Shown one piece after another: positions 23,668-32,240 of a DNA stretch of 64,000 nt. The translations under genes were made by a program, and so were the position numbers. This stretch comes from an uncultured Burkholderiaceae bacterium (GTDB lineage: Bacteria; Pseudomonadota; Gammaproteobacteria; Burkholderiales; Burkholderiaceae_B): positions 310,001-374,000 of the forward strand of contig CAKSZL010000001.1 of assembly GCA_934525625.1 (NCBI GenBank), written 5' to 3'. The notes beneath the pieces are model-generated. The model ran no database searches. It was not told the DNA's origin and saw only the letters and a program-made list of their open reading frames with translations. Position 1 is the first letter of the stretch, and every line of letters begins with the position of its first letter.

Positions 23668-24663
23668 TCAATCGCCATCGGGCGATGGCGGCAGCACCAC
23701 GCGGCGCCGCCCCTGCAATACGATGGCCGCACCTTCGATGAGCCCGGCTTCGAGCAAGACGCGCGCCTGCGCCGCGCCGCGCGCCAAGGCCTCTTCGGCC
23801 ACGGCCTCGGGCAACTCGCCGACGTCGACCGTGACCAGCGCCTGGCCCAGGTCGGTGTCGTCTTTCAGCGTGTCGGCCGGTGCGCGGCGGACGGCCGGAT
23901 GCCGGGCGTCGACCTGGTTGCCGATGACAGTGGCGGCGGCGTCGGCCTGCGCCGCTGTGCGCGCCAGCACCGTGACGCTGTCGGCGATGCCCAGGCTGAA
24001 GCTGCGGCCGCGCCAGCCGCTGGTGGCGATGCCGCGCACCGGCGACCGCGCCGACACGGCAAAGCCGCCGTCGAGATCGTCCGTTACCAGCGGCGGGCCT
24101 TTCGCGCGCGACACGTCGGCGTACAAGCCCACCTTGTATTGGGCATCTTGCGTCAAATACAGGGCGATGTCACCCCCGTTGTTGACGTAGGCGCGCCTGA
24201 TGCGCGGCTGCGCCGCAAAGGCGGCAATGACGTGATCGGCAACCGCCCCGGCCACGGCGGCCATGGGCGTGATGTACAAATGCGGAGCGTAAGGCAGGCA
24301 GGCCGCCAGCATGCCGCGGGCGATGTCGCCCTGCACGCGCGACCAGACGGGGTCGTCCGCGCCCGGCAGGCTCGCCGAAGGCCGGCATGGCGGCGCGGCG
24401 GCGGGCGTGCTTAGGCCGACCGGCCGGCGCAAGGCCGGCAGTTGCGCCACCAGCCCGGCCAGCAAGCCGCCAAAGCCTTGCCAGGCGGTTTCCAGCGCCT
24501 GACGGATGGCGTCGGGCTCGCCGTCGACGCCGATGACCAGATCGATGGGGCCATGCTGGAAATGCCAGCGCCCGCCTTCCAGGCGCGCCGCCACCGCCCC
24601 GCCGGCGTCCTGCCAGACGGGAACGGCGTGCTTGCCGGAAACGGGGCTTGCCAGGCTATGCAT
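23668..24663 (-). CDS. UPF0280 family protein (ApbE-like fold)
   Basis: This 331 aa protein matches the UPF0280/COG2122 pattern: PMAAVAGAVADHVIAAF near residue 145, then AYVNNGGDIALYL and GIATSGWRGRSFSLGIADSVTVLA. The family is related to the FAD:protein FMN transferase ApbE, but its activity is unknown. Its place directly after the Fe-S/flavin reductase-like gene allows the guess that it supports flavin or cofactor handling of that enzyme. The start ATG at 24663 has only a weak ribosome binding site. Confidence 0.82.
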   Translation of the reverse strand: MHSLASPVSGKHAVPVWQDAGGAVAARLEGGRWHFQHGPIDLVIGVDGEPDAIRQALETAWQGFGGLLAGLVAQLPALRRPVGLSTPAAAPPCRPSASLPGADDPVWSRVQGDIARGMLAACLPYAPHLYITPMAAVAGAVADHVIAAFAAQPRIRRAYVNNGGDIALYLTQDAQYKVGLYADVSRAKGPPLVTDDLDGGFAVSARSPVRGIATSGWRGRSFSLGIADSVTVLARTAAQADAAATVIGNQVDARHPAVRRAPADTLKDDTDLGQALVTVDVGELPEAVAEEALARGAAQARVLLEAGLIEGAAIVLQGRRRVVLPPSPDGD

Positions 24664-24741
24664 GGTGTCGTGCGCTTGCGGCGGCGGACACGGGGCCGCG
24701 CCAACGGCCCGCCTGCCCGCCCCGGCGACCAGCCATCGCCA

Positions 24742-26301
24742 TCAACCCAGCACGGGCTTTTGGCCCAGCGGCCACGGGCTGCTGGGATCGACCCAGTTGA
24801 TGATGCGGTACTTGGCGTGCTTGAGCACGTCTTGCATGGGCTGCACGTCTTCCATGTGGCCGCCCAGGCGCTCGTAGTCTTCGCGCTTCATGCTGAACTC
24901 GATGGGCGCGACGATGGCCGGCGTGGGCACGTAGCCGAAGGAGTTGTCGGGCATGCGCATGACGTCGACCATGACGGTGATGCCGCCGCCCGCCCAGATG
25001 TAGGCCGGCGCGCCGCCGCAGGTAACGTTGACCAGCGCCTTCTTGATGGAGTTGGTGAGCCAGATGGGGTTTTCGGTAACGCCCGCGCGCAGCGAGCCGC
25101 CCGCGCCGCCCAGGAACAGCACGCTGGCCAGCGAGGGTTCGCAGTTCTCGCCGATGCGGTCCACCGTTTTTTGCAGAGGCTCGGGTATGGGCTTGGGCTG
25201 CGGGGTAAGGGTGTCGTCCAGTTCGAAGTACTCGGCGTGTTCGCCGGTGGTGGAGGTGATGAGCAGGCGCAGGCCGGGCCAGGCGACCTCGGGGTCGAAG
25301 CCTTCGATGATGGCCAGCGGCTCGGAGATGTCGGTGCCGCCCCAGCCGTTGCCCGGGTTGGCCACCTGGAAGTAGCGGCCCGGCGTGGATTTGCGGCCCT
25401 TCATCTTGATGCCGGAGGATTTCATGTCGAGGCACTTGCCGGCCTGGTGCTCGGTGAGCACGCCGGTGATGTGGTCGTCCACGACCACGACTTCGTCCAC
25501 GTGGCCGAACCACTGCTTGGCGAAGATGCCGATGGTGGCCGAACCGCAGCCCACGCGCATGCGCTTTTCTTCGATGCCGTCGACGATGGGCGCCTTGCCC
25601 GCCTGCACGACCAGCTGCGCGCCGCCGTCGATGGTGAGCTCGACCGCCTGCTTGTTGCCCAGCGCCATCATCACGTCGCAGGTGATGCGGCCTTCTTTCT
25701 TGCTGCCGCCCGTAAGGTGGTGCACGCCGCCCAGCGACAGCATCTGCGAGCCGTATTCGGCCGTGGTGACGTGGCCGACGATTTCACCCTTGTGGCGGAT
25801 GTTGGATTGTTCCGGCCCCAGGTAGCGGTCGGTGTCGATCTTGATCTTGAAGCTGCAATAGCTGAAGATGCCTTCGGTGACGACCGTGACCATGTCCACG
25901 CCGTTTACCTGCGAGGACACGATGAAGGGGGCGGGCTTGTAATCGGGATAAGTGGTGCCGGAGGCCACGCCGCTGACGAACAGTTCGTTGCCAGTGTCGC
26001 CGTCTTGCAGCGCATACTCTTGGCCGGGCGCGTCGGTGGAGCCTTCGGGCAGGCGGCGCATGAACACCACCGGGTCGACGCGCGTGAGCACGCCGTCGAC
26101 GTTGCCCCAGCGGTCACAGGCGCCGGTGCGGCCCTCGGTGATCTGGCACAGCACCGGACAGGCGTTGCATTCGACCTTGTTGGAGGCCATGTTGGCGCTG
26201 CGCGGTTTGGAATGCTCCAGTACGGTGGGGCCCGCCGTGACAGGCAGGGTTTCATCCAGATTGTCGGTGCTGTGATCCACCTTGGTATGCTCTGTCATCA
26301 T
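24742..26301 (-). CDS. 6-hydroxynicotinate reductase-like iron-sulfur protein
   Basis: This 519 aa protein has four N-terminal cysteines C45-x2-C48-x3-C52-x9-C62 (ECNACPVLC ... GAC), suited to a [4Fe-4S] cluster, and a long body of the type annotated as 6-hydroxynicotinate reductase. In E. barkeri this enzyme reduces 6-hydroxynicotinate to 6-oxo-tetrahydronicotinate with reduced ferredoxin. No nicotinate hydroxylase is present in the window. It is the first gene of a six-gene operon, starting at ATG 26301 after AGGAG. Two 16-bp palindromic elements lie 79-113 bp upstream. The exact substrate is inferred; another hydroxylated N-heterocycle is possible. Confidence 0.8.
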   Translation of the reverse strand: MMTEHTKVDHSTDNLDETLPVTAGPTVLEHSKPRSANMASNKVECNACPVLCQITEGRTGACDRWGNVDGVLTRVDPVVFMRRLPEGSTDAPGQEYALQDGDTGNELFVSGVASGTTYPDYKPAPFIVSSQVNGVDMVTVVTEGIFSYCSFKIKIDTDRYLGPEQSNIRHKGEIVGHVTTAEYGSQMLSLGGVHHLTGGSKKEGRITCDVMMALGNKQAVELTIDGGAQLVVQAGKAPIVDGIEEKRMRVGCGSATIGIFAKQWFGHVDEVVVVDDHITGVLTEHQAGKCLDMKSSGIKMKGRKSTPGRYFQVANPGNGWGGTDISEPLAIIEGFDPEVAWPGLRLLITSTTGEHAEYFELDDTLTPQPKPIPEPLQKTVDRIGENCEPSLASVLFLGGAGGSLRAGVTENPIWLTNSIKKALVNVTCGGAPAYIWAGGGITVMVDVMRMPDNSFGYVPTPAIVAPIEFSMKREDYERLGGHMEDVQPMQDVLKHAKYRIINWVDPSSPWPLGQKPVLG

Positions 26302-26379
26302 ACGGACTCCTGTTCGGTTACGCCGTTCGCGCTACGCGCCGGACAAGCGCCAAAAGCGGCGAGAACGCCTGTTTTTGAG

Positions 26380-26414
26380 TGTAGCGTTCACTATACTTTG
26401 TAGTGTTTACTACA
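26380..26414 (-). promoter_or_regulatory. Tandem 16-bp operators upstream of the hydroxynicotinate-reductase operon
   Basis: On the coding strand, TGTAGTAAACACTACA (26414-26399, perfect palindromic arms) is followed by TATAGTGAACGCTACA (26395-26380), 19 nt start to start. The same two-site layout recurs at 41799-41833. A TATAGT hexamer in the second site may be a -10 box, so binding would repress. The regulator is not encoded in either neighbourhood. Confidence 0.65.
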
Positions 26415-26510
26415 AACGATAATAGCGTAAAAGCCCCGCCCCATCAATCAAGAATCGCCCCGATTCGCGCTATCTTGAATCAGGGTATACCCGCTTCGGA
26501 TGCCGAAAAA

Positions 26511-26543
26511 CAAAAAGCCAGGCTGCATTGGCCTGGCTTTTTT
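26511..26543. terminator. Bidirectional intrinsic terminator
   Basis: AAAAAGCCAGGC-TGCATTG-GCCTGGCTTTTTT forms an 8-bp GC-rich stem with A and T runs on either side. It lies 45 bp after the FepA-like gene stop and just upstream of the operator pair, so it should end the receptor transcript before it enters the reductase promoter. Confidence 0.85.
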
Positions 26544-26587
26544 GCCCCGCGCCCCGGTTCGGCGGGCGGCGGATGAACGGCGTTTTC

Positions 26588-28819
26588 CTAGAACATGGCG
26601 GATGCGCTCAGGTAGTAGGTGCGCCCCGGCTGGTTGAAGGTGTAGGCGCCCGCGCCGGCGATTTCGTTGGGCGTGCCCACGTTCACCCCGGACGAGTTGC
26701 CGCGCCGGAACAGCCGCTTGTCGAACAGGTTGTCCACGCCCGCCGTGATGTGGAAGTTGCGGCTCAACCGGTAGGTGCCGCTCAGGCCGACCACCGCATA
26801 GGGGCTAACCTCGTCGGCGGCCGAGCCGCTGACGGCGTTGCCGTGATAGTCGAATTTCTGCGGCTTTTGCGTGCCGTACCAGGTGACGTAGGCCGAGGTG
26901 GAGAACTGCTCGTTCACGCGCCAGTCCAGCGTCGAGTTCACTGTGTATTCGGGAATCATCGCCAGGCGTTCGCCCGTCGATTTGTTCTTGGATTGCAACA
27001 TGTAGGTGAAGTTGGTCGCCCAGCTTACGCTGTCGCCCAGCGGCAGGGTCAGGTTGCCTTCCAGCCCTTCGGTGATCGCCTTGGGCAAGTTTTCCCACTG
27101 GAAGACGTCTTTGCCGCCGTGCATGCCGATGGAGCTTTGGCCGGCTTCCACTTTGTTGCGGTAATCGTTGCGGAAATACGCGATGCTGCCCACCAGGCCG
27201 TCGCGCTCGTACTCGATGCCGATTTCCTTGTTGATGCTGGTTTCGGGTTTCAGGTTCTCGTTGCCCACCAGGAAGCAGCCGGGCAAGCCGCCCCAGCAGC
27301 CTATGCCGGCGCTGTAAAGCGCATAGCCCGGGTTGCCCTGATACAGGTTGGGCGCTTTGTAGGCCCTGGCAATGCCGCCCTTGATGGTCCATTCGGGCGT
27401 CAGCGCGTAGGAAAGATTCAGCGCGGGGCTCCAGTTCGAGCCGTACTGGCTGTGGTGGTCGAAGCGCAGGCCGGGCGTGGCGGTCAGGGCGTCGGTCAGG
27501 TAGATGTTGTCTTCGACGAAGAGCGAGAAAATCGTGGCCTTGGCCTTGGAGGCATAGCCGAAGGGCGGCGCCGGCACCTGCGGCTGGGGATTGCGCGCCT
27601 TCAGGTCGGAGACGTTGTCCTCCAGGCGCGACTGCACCCATTCCACGCCCACCGTGCCCACCTGGTCGACGCCGCCAAAACGGAAGCGCCGGTTCAGTTC
27701 GGCATGCGCCGTCAGGGTGCGCAGGTCGATGTCCCCGAAGCCGCCGTCGTTGATGTTGGGATTGGCGGGGTCGTTGAAGGCCCCCTCGGTGCCGCCGGCC
27801 AGGCCTTCCAGCAGGCGCGTGTTGCGCGTCTTTTCGTATTGCACGTAGGCCAGCGTCTGCGTGTCGTCGTTCCAGTCGCCCCGGTGCGTCACCGCATACG
27901 CCTGCCGGTACAAGCGGTTGGTTTCCGAACCCAGCTTGCGTTGCACCTCGGCGTTGGTGTTGGTGTTTTGCGTGTCGCCGGCGTAGATGTTGCCCTGGCG
28001 GCTGTAGGCCGCGCTGAAGTCGATCTCCTGGCCCGGCGCCAGGCGCCAGGTGAAGACGCCGTCGATGTCGCGGTTGCGCACGCCCTCGCGGCCGGCCGGA
28101 AACGAACCCGCGTTCGAGCCCAGCCGGTTCGAGGCGTGATCCTTGTTGATATCGAAATCGTCGGAATCCGTCTTGGCCACGTTGCCGTACAGGCGGAAGG
28201 AAAGATTTTCCGCCAGCGGGCCGTTCAGGCCGAAGGACATGCGCCGGGTGCTGCCTTCCTCGGAGTGTTGGGGACGGTTGGCGTACACGGTGACGTTGCC
28301 GCCTATCTTGTCGCCCGCCTTCTTGGTGATGATGTTGACCACGCCGCCGGCCGCGCCGTTGCCGTAGCGCGCCGCCGCCGGGCCGCGCAGCACTTCGATA
28401 CGCTCGATCTGGTCGGGCGGCACCCAGTTGGTGTCTCCGCGCGAATCGCGCTCGCCGCGCCAGCCGTAGCGCACCGAATTGCGCGACGAGGCGGGCTTGC
28501 CGTCTATCAGGATCAGCGTGTTTTCGGGGCCCATGCCGCGTATGTCGATCTGCCGGTTGTTGCCGCGCTGGCCGCTGGCCGAATTGCCCGTCAGGTTCAC
28601 GCCCGGCATGGTGCGCAGGACTTCCGAAATATCGTTCGCCGGCGGCCGCTTCTCGATGTCTTCGGAAGTAATGACCGATACGCCCAGCGACTGCTTGAGT
28701 TCCTGCTCGGCCGTCACCACCACGGGCGCCAGTTCGGTGGCCTGCTGCGCGTGGGCCTGCGCGCCCGCCAGCGCGAAGCCTACCGCTAGAAAGACCGGAT
28801 TCATATCGTGTCGGTTCAT
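26588..28819 (-). CDS. TonB-dependent catecholate siderophore receptor (FepA/PfeA/BfeA-like)
   Basis: This 743 aa outer-membrane protein has a signal peptide ending GAQAHAQ, a plug domain (ATELAPVVVTAEQELKQSLGVSVI, then PGVNLTGNSASGQRGNNRQIDIRGMG and IERIEVLRGPAAARYGNGAAGG) and a 22-strand barrel ending in F (YYLSASAMF). The plug sequence and length are of the FepA/BfeA enterobactin type. ATG 28819 (MNRHDMNPVF) follows AGGAATGAG. A Fur-box-like element sits just upstream, and an AraC regulator gene lies upstream in the same direction. It should import ferric catecholates into the periplasm, where the binding-protein/esterase at 32241 may act. Confidence 0.93.
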   Translation of the reverse strand: MNRHDMNPVFLAVGFALAGAQAHAQQATELAPVVVTAEQELKQSLGVSVITSEDIEKRPPANDISEVLRTMPGVNLTGNSASGQRGNNRQIDIRGMGPENTLILIDGKPASSRNSVRYGWRGERDSRGDTNWVPPDQIERIEVLRGPAAARYGNGAAGGVVNIITKKAGDKIGGNVTVYANRPQHSEEGSTRRMSFGLNGPLAENLSFRLYGNVAKTDSDDFDINKDHASNRLGSNAGSFPAGREGVRNRDIDGVFTWRLAPGQEIDFSAAYSRQGNIYAGDTQNTNTNAEVQRKLGSETNRLYRQAYAVTHRGDWNDDTQTLAYVQYEKTRNTRLLEGLAGGTEGAFNDPANPNINDGGFGDIDLRTLTAHAELNRRFRFGGVDQVGTVGVEWVQSRLEDNVSDLKARNPQPQVPAPPFGYASKAKATIFSLFVEDNIYLTDALTATPGLRFDHHSQYGSNWSPALNLSYALTPEWTIKGGIARAYKAPNLYQGNPGYALYSAGIGCWGGLPGCFLVGNENLKPETSINKEIGIEYERDGLVGSIAYFRNDYRNKVEAGQSSIGMHGGKDVFQWENLPKAITEGLEGNLTLPLGDSVSWATNFTYMLQSKNKSTGERLAMIPEYTVNSTLDWRVNEQFSTSAYVTWYGTQKPQKFDYHGNAVSGSAADEVSPYAVVGLSGTYRLSRNFHITAGVDNLFDKRLFRRGNSSGVNVGTPNEIAGAGAYTFNQPGRTYYLSASAMF

Positions 28820-28875
28820 GTGACTCATTCCTGTGAGCAGCGCGCGTCTCATCCGCTCCTGAGCCGGTAGCGGAC

Positions 28876-28896
28876 AAATGAGAACGCATTCCATTT
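28876..28896 (-). promoter_or_regulatory. Fur-box-like inverted repeat before the FepA-like receptor gene
   Basis: The arms AAATG (28876-28880) and CATTT (28892-28896) flank an A/T-containing core with a GAGAAC...GCATTC arrangement, 57 bp upstream of the start codon. It is a moderate match to the Fur consensus, expected for an iron-repressed receptor. Confidence 0.4.
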
Positions 28897-28998
28897 GCAA
28901 TATGGTTAGTATAGGGTGCCGCTTCGCTTACAGGCTTTGCGCCGGCGTCAAACTGATTTTCCGGACAGCCATTTCGGCGCATGCGCCTGCCGCGCGGC

Positions 28999-30009
28999 TC
29001 AGACCTTGGTGCGCAGTTCGCTGGGCCTGAGCCCGTAATAGCGGCGCATGGCGGTGGCGAAGTTCGCCGCGTTCGAATAGCCCGCGATTTCGGCGGCCTG
29101 CGCCACGCTGACGCCGTCGCGCTCCAGGGCTTGGCGCGCGCGGCGCATCCGGCTGTCGCGCAAGTAATTGAAAACCGGCTTGCCGTATACCGTCCTGAAA
29201 TAGCGCTGCAGCGTGCTGGCGCTCATGCCGACCCTGCTGGCGACTTCATCCACGGTGAGGCTGTCCGCCTCGCCGCTGTCGAGCAGCTCGCGCACCGAGT
29301 CCAGCCGGCGATACTCGCGCGGGGAAACGCCCTTCGCGGCGCCGGCGGCCTTGTCGTCTCCCGCCAGCCGCATCAAGGCTTCGCAGGCGATGTCGATAGC
29401 CCGGCTTTCAAGGTAGAAGCGGCGCATGGGGTCGGCGTAGGTGGAGGCGACCAGCATCTGCCGGACCAGCGCCACCACTCGCGGGGAAGGCTGCCACATG
29501 CAAGTGGCCAGATGCTGGTTCAGAAAACGCGCCACGCCGCCCCATTCGGCCAGGCCGGCAAAATCGGCGTGGCACAGCCATTCGGGCATCAGCGTCATGC
29601 TGATGGCCCTGGAATAGCGCCCGGGCACGCCGTATTTCACGCAAGGCGTGGGCTCCAGCAAATTGACCAGCACAGCCTGCCCGTCCACCGGGACGCGGCC
29701 GCCATAGACGCGCTGATCGCCCAGCAGAAAGCGCCGCGGGCCGTAGGCGATGTCGACCAGGCCGTCGATGACCACGGCGATCTTCAAGCCGCCGTCCAGC
29801 ACGCTGCTGCTGACCAGGCCGCTGGAATACACGGTGTCGGACATATGCAGAAACAGGCCTTCACGCAAGGACTGCACGCTGAAATGCCCGCGCAGCACGC
29901 CGCTGCCCGGCCGGCGCGAAGACGCCAGAATCGTGTAGTTGGACGCAATGAGCTGAAGCGGCGCGGCAAGATCCAGCTCGTTGATGACGGGATGCACGGA
30001 AGCACTCAT
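28999..30009 (-). CDS. AraC-family regulator of siderophore uptake (BfeR/PchR-like)
   Basis: This 336 aa protein has an N-terminal sensing domain and a C-terminal pair of helix-turn-helix motifs (TVDEVASRVGMSASTLQRYFRTVYG and VSVAQAAEIAGYSNAANFATAMRRYYG). It sits between the FepA-like receptor and the FecCD permease, the position of siderophore-responsive AraC activators such as BfeR in Bordetella. The chosen ATG 30009 (MSASVHPVINELDL) follows GGGGGCG; an ATG at 30033 is possible. It probably activates the receptor gene when its ferri-siderophore is present. Confidence 0.88.
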   Translation of the reverse strand: MSASVHPVINELDLAAPLQLIASNYTILASSRRPGSGVLRGHFSVQSLREGLFLHMSDTVYSSGLVSSSVLDGGLKIAVVIDGLVDIAYGPRRFLLGDQRVYGGRVPVDGQAVLVNLLEPTPCVKYGVPGRYSRAISMTLMPEWLCHADFAGLAEWGGVARFLNQHLATCMWQPSPRVVALVRQMLVASTYADPMRRFYLESRAIDIACEALMRLAGDDKAAGAAKGVSPREYRRLDSVRELLDSGEADSLTVDEVASRVGMSASTLQRYFRTVYGKPVFNYLRDSRMRRARQALERDGVSVAQAAEIAGYSNAANFATAMRRYYGLRPSELRTKV

Positions 30010-30311
30010 GACGCTATCGCCCCCCTGGCGCATGGCCGGGGTTTGCTGATGCGGACTCCTTGAATGAGGTTGGCGGCTGTCGGCCTTGCTGACACCATAA
30101 CACTAAATATAAATCATTCTCACTAACACGTGCTTGGCTTGCAAACCAATTTGACCGTTTCACCCCCTTTGCGCGCGCCGGGGCCGTGCTAGACTGAAAT
30201 GAATGCGACTCATTCTCGGAACGACCAGCCCAGCCCGAGCCGCCGACTTGGTCTTTCCGCGCTGGCTTGCGTCCACATAGCGAACCGCCCACACAGGACA
30301 CCAGAGGAACC
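30010..30311. promoter_or_regulatory. Divergent AraC / FecCD promoter region with Fur-box-like elements
   Basis: This gap of about 300 bp holds AAATATAAATCATTCTCA (30105-30122) near the AraC side and the inverted repeat GAATG-CGACT-CATTC (30201-30215) near the permease side. Both resemble Fur sites and fit iron control of both directions. No ORF with a convincing start is seen in it. Confidence 0.5.
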
Positions 30312-31391
30312 GTGGCGCCCTCCCCATCGACAGATATCCACCCCACGATCACCCAGCCCGGCGCCAGCGCGCAAGCGTATCTGCGCATTCTGCGAAAACG
30401 CAGGCTGGCCATCCTGGGGCTGGCGCTGCTGATCGTCGCTTCCGTGCTGCTGGATTTCATCGCCGGCGCTTCGGGCCTGGGCATAGCCGAATTGCTCCAG
30501 GCCCTGTTCCACGCCGACGCGGCCGACCCGACGACGCGCGTCATCGTCTGGAACCTGCGCCTGCCGTCGGCGCTGATGGCGGTGGCCGTCGGGGCCGCGC
30601 TGGGCCTGGCGGGCGGCGAAATGCAGACCATCCTGAACAACCCGCTGGCCAGTCCTTTCACGCTCGGCCTGTCGGCCGCCGCCGCTTTCGGCGCCTCGCT
30701 GGTCATCGTGCTGAACCTCGCCATTCCGGGCGTGCCCATGGCCTGGACGGTCGCCGCCAACGCCTTCGTCTTCGCGCTGCTGTCGGCCCTGCTGCTGCAC
30801 GCGGTGATGCGCTGGGGCAAGGTCGACACCTCCGGCGTCGTGCTCTTCGGCATCGCGCTGGTGTTCTCGTTCAACGCCCTGGTGTCGCTGATCCAGTTTC
30901 TGGCCCAGGCCGAAGCCCTGCAAGGGCTGGTGTTCTGGACGCTGGGCAGCCTGTCGCGCGCCGATTGGGCCAAGGTGGGCGTGCTGTTTGCGGCCGTCGC
31001 CCTATTGCTGCCCTTATCGCTGCGCGACGCCTGGCGGCTGACCGCCGTGCGGCTGGGCGAAGACAGGGCCGCCAGCTTCGGCATAGACGTACGCCGCTTG
31101 CATTTGCGTTCGCTCACACGCGTCAGCCTGCTGGCCGGGCTGGCGGTGTCCTTCGTGGGCATCATCGGCTTCATCGGCCTGGTGGCGCCGCACATCGCGC
31201 GCCGCCTGTTCGGCGAAGACCACCGGCACTACCTGCCGGGCTGCGCCGTCGTGGGCGGCCTGATCCTGTCCCTGGCTTCCATCGCGTCCAAGCACATCAT
31301 GCCCGGCGTCATCGTGCCGGTGGGCATTGTGACCGCGCTGGTCGGCATTCCCTTTTTTCTCGCGGTGATTCTGCGCCGCCGTATCGCATAG
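30312..31391 (+). CDS. FecCD-family iron-siderophore ABC permease
   Basis: This 359 aa membrane protein has about nine to ten hydrophobic segments. It carries FecCD hallmarks: RLPSALMAVAVGAALGLAGGEMQTILNNPLASPFTLG near residues 80-115 and FVGIIGFIGLVAPHIARRLFG near 275. It forms the inner-membrane channel, probably as a homodimer, since a second permease gene is absent. I chose GTG 30312 because AGAGGAACC precedes it; a TTG at 30267 opens the frame further. The ATPase gene starts 11 bp after its stop. Confidence 0.93.
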   Translation: MAPSPSTDIHPTITQPGASAQAYLRILRKRRLAILGLALLIVASVLLDFIAGASGLGIAELLQALFHADAADPTTRVIVWNLRLPSALMAVAVGAALGLAGGEMQTILNNPLASPFTLGLSAAAAFGASLVIVLNLAIPGVPMAWTVAANAFVFALLSALLLHAVMRWGKVDTSGVVLFGIALVFSFNALVSLIQFLAQAEALQGLVFWTLGSLSRADWAKVGVLFAAVALLLPLSLRDAWRLTAVRLGEDRAASFGIDVRRLHLRSLTRVSLLAGLAVSFVGIIGFIGLVAPHIARRLFGEDHRHYLPGCAVVGGLILSLASIASKHIMPGVIVPVGIVTALVGIPFFLAVILRRRIA

Positions 31392-31402
31392 CGGGGCCGG
31401 CG

Positions 31403-32194
31403 ATGCTTCAGTTGCACAAGCTGACAGTCTCCTACGGCCCGCATACCGTCATCGACGGCCTGAGCACCGCCTGCGCACTGCGGCCGGGCACGGTCACGGC
31501 GCTGCTGGGCCCCAACGGCAGCGGCAAGTCGACCCTGCTGAAAGCCATCGCCGGCCTCGTGCCCGTCAGCGCCGGCGAGATCCTGTTCAACGACGCCGAC
31601 CTGGCGCGCGCCGGCTTCGCTCAGCGCGCCAGCCAAGCCGTCTACCTGCCCCAATCGCTGCCGGCCGCCGTGCATCTGCGCGTGTTCGAATCGGTGCTCG
31701 TGGCCGCCAACGCAACCGCCACCGGCAGGGCAACCGGCGACAGCATCCAGGCCGTTCAGGCCTTGCTGGAGAGGCTGGGCATAGGCCATCTGGCCATGCA
31801 GCACCTGGACAGCCTGTCGGGCGGCCAGAAACAGCTCGTGGGCCTGGCCCAGGCGCTGGTGCGCCAGCCTCGCCTGCTTCTGCTGGACGAACCGCTCTCG
31901 GCGCTGGACTTGAACCACCAGTTCCACGTAATAGACCTGCTGCGCCGGGAAACGCGCGAGCGCGGGCTGGTCACGCTGATCGTGCTACACGACCTGGGCA
32001 TCGCCCTGCGGCACACGGATCATTGCCTCGTGCTGCACGGCAAGACGCTGATGGCCGACGGCAGCCCGCGGGACGTCATTACCCCTGAAACCCTGGCCAC
32101 GGCCTACGGCGTGCGGGCGCGCATCGAAGCCTGCTCGCGCGGATACCCCCAAGTCATCGTGGACGGCCCGCAAGCCGCCGCCGCGCTGGCTTGA
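31403..32194 (+). CDS. Iron-siderophore ABC transporter ATPase (FecE/FepC-like)
   Basis: This 263 aa single-domain ATPase has Walker A GPNGSGKST near residues 36-44, signature LSGGQKQ near 137 and Walker B LLLLDEPLSALD near 157, with switch His in VLHDLGIALRH. The order permease - ATPase - binding protein is usual for FecCDE-type operons. ATG 31403 is 11 bp after the permease stop; the longer open frame is spurious. It powers transport of ferri-siderophore or siderophore fragments into the cytoplasm. Confidence 0.93.
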   Translation: MLQLHKLTVSYGPHTVIDGLSTACALRPGTVTALLGPNGSGKSTLLKAIAGLVPVSAGEILFNDADLARAGFAQRASQAVYLPQSLPAAVHLRVFESVLVAANATATGRATGDSIQAVQALLERLGIGHLAMQHLDSLSGGQKQLVGLAQALVRQPRLLLLDEPLSALDLNHQFHVIDLLRRETRERGLVTLIVLHDLGIALRHTDHCLVLHGKTLMADGSPRDVITPETLATAYGVRARIEACSRGYPQVIVDGPQAAAALA

Positions 32195-32240
32195 GGCCTA
32201 TCGAAGCCTAGCCCACACCGCAACGCTTTCACGCCCACAC

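Noticed and set aside
24442..26403. Long plus-strand ORF (653 aa) opposite the hydroxynicotinate reductase operon
   Set aside because: Antisense shadow of GC-rich coding DNA; low-complexity His/Arg/Gly/Val-rich translation with no motif, and the minus-strand gene has a conserved Cys motif and a ribosome binding site.
26528..28789. Long plus-strand ORF (753 aa) opposite the FepA-like receptor
   Set aside because: Same shadow effect; the minus strand encodes a full TonB receptor with signal peptide and plug motifs.
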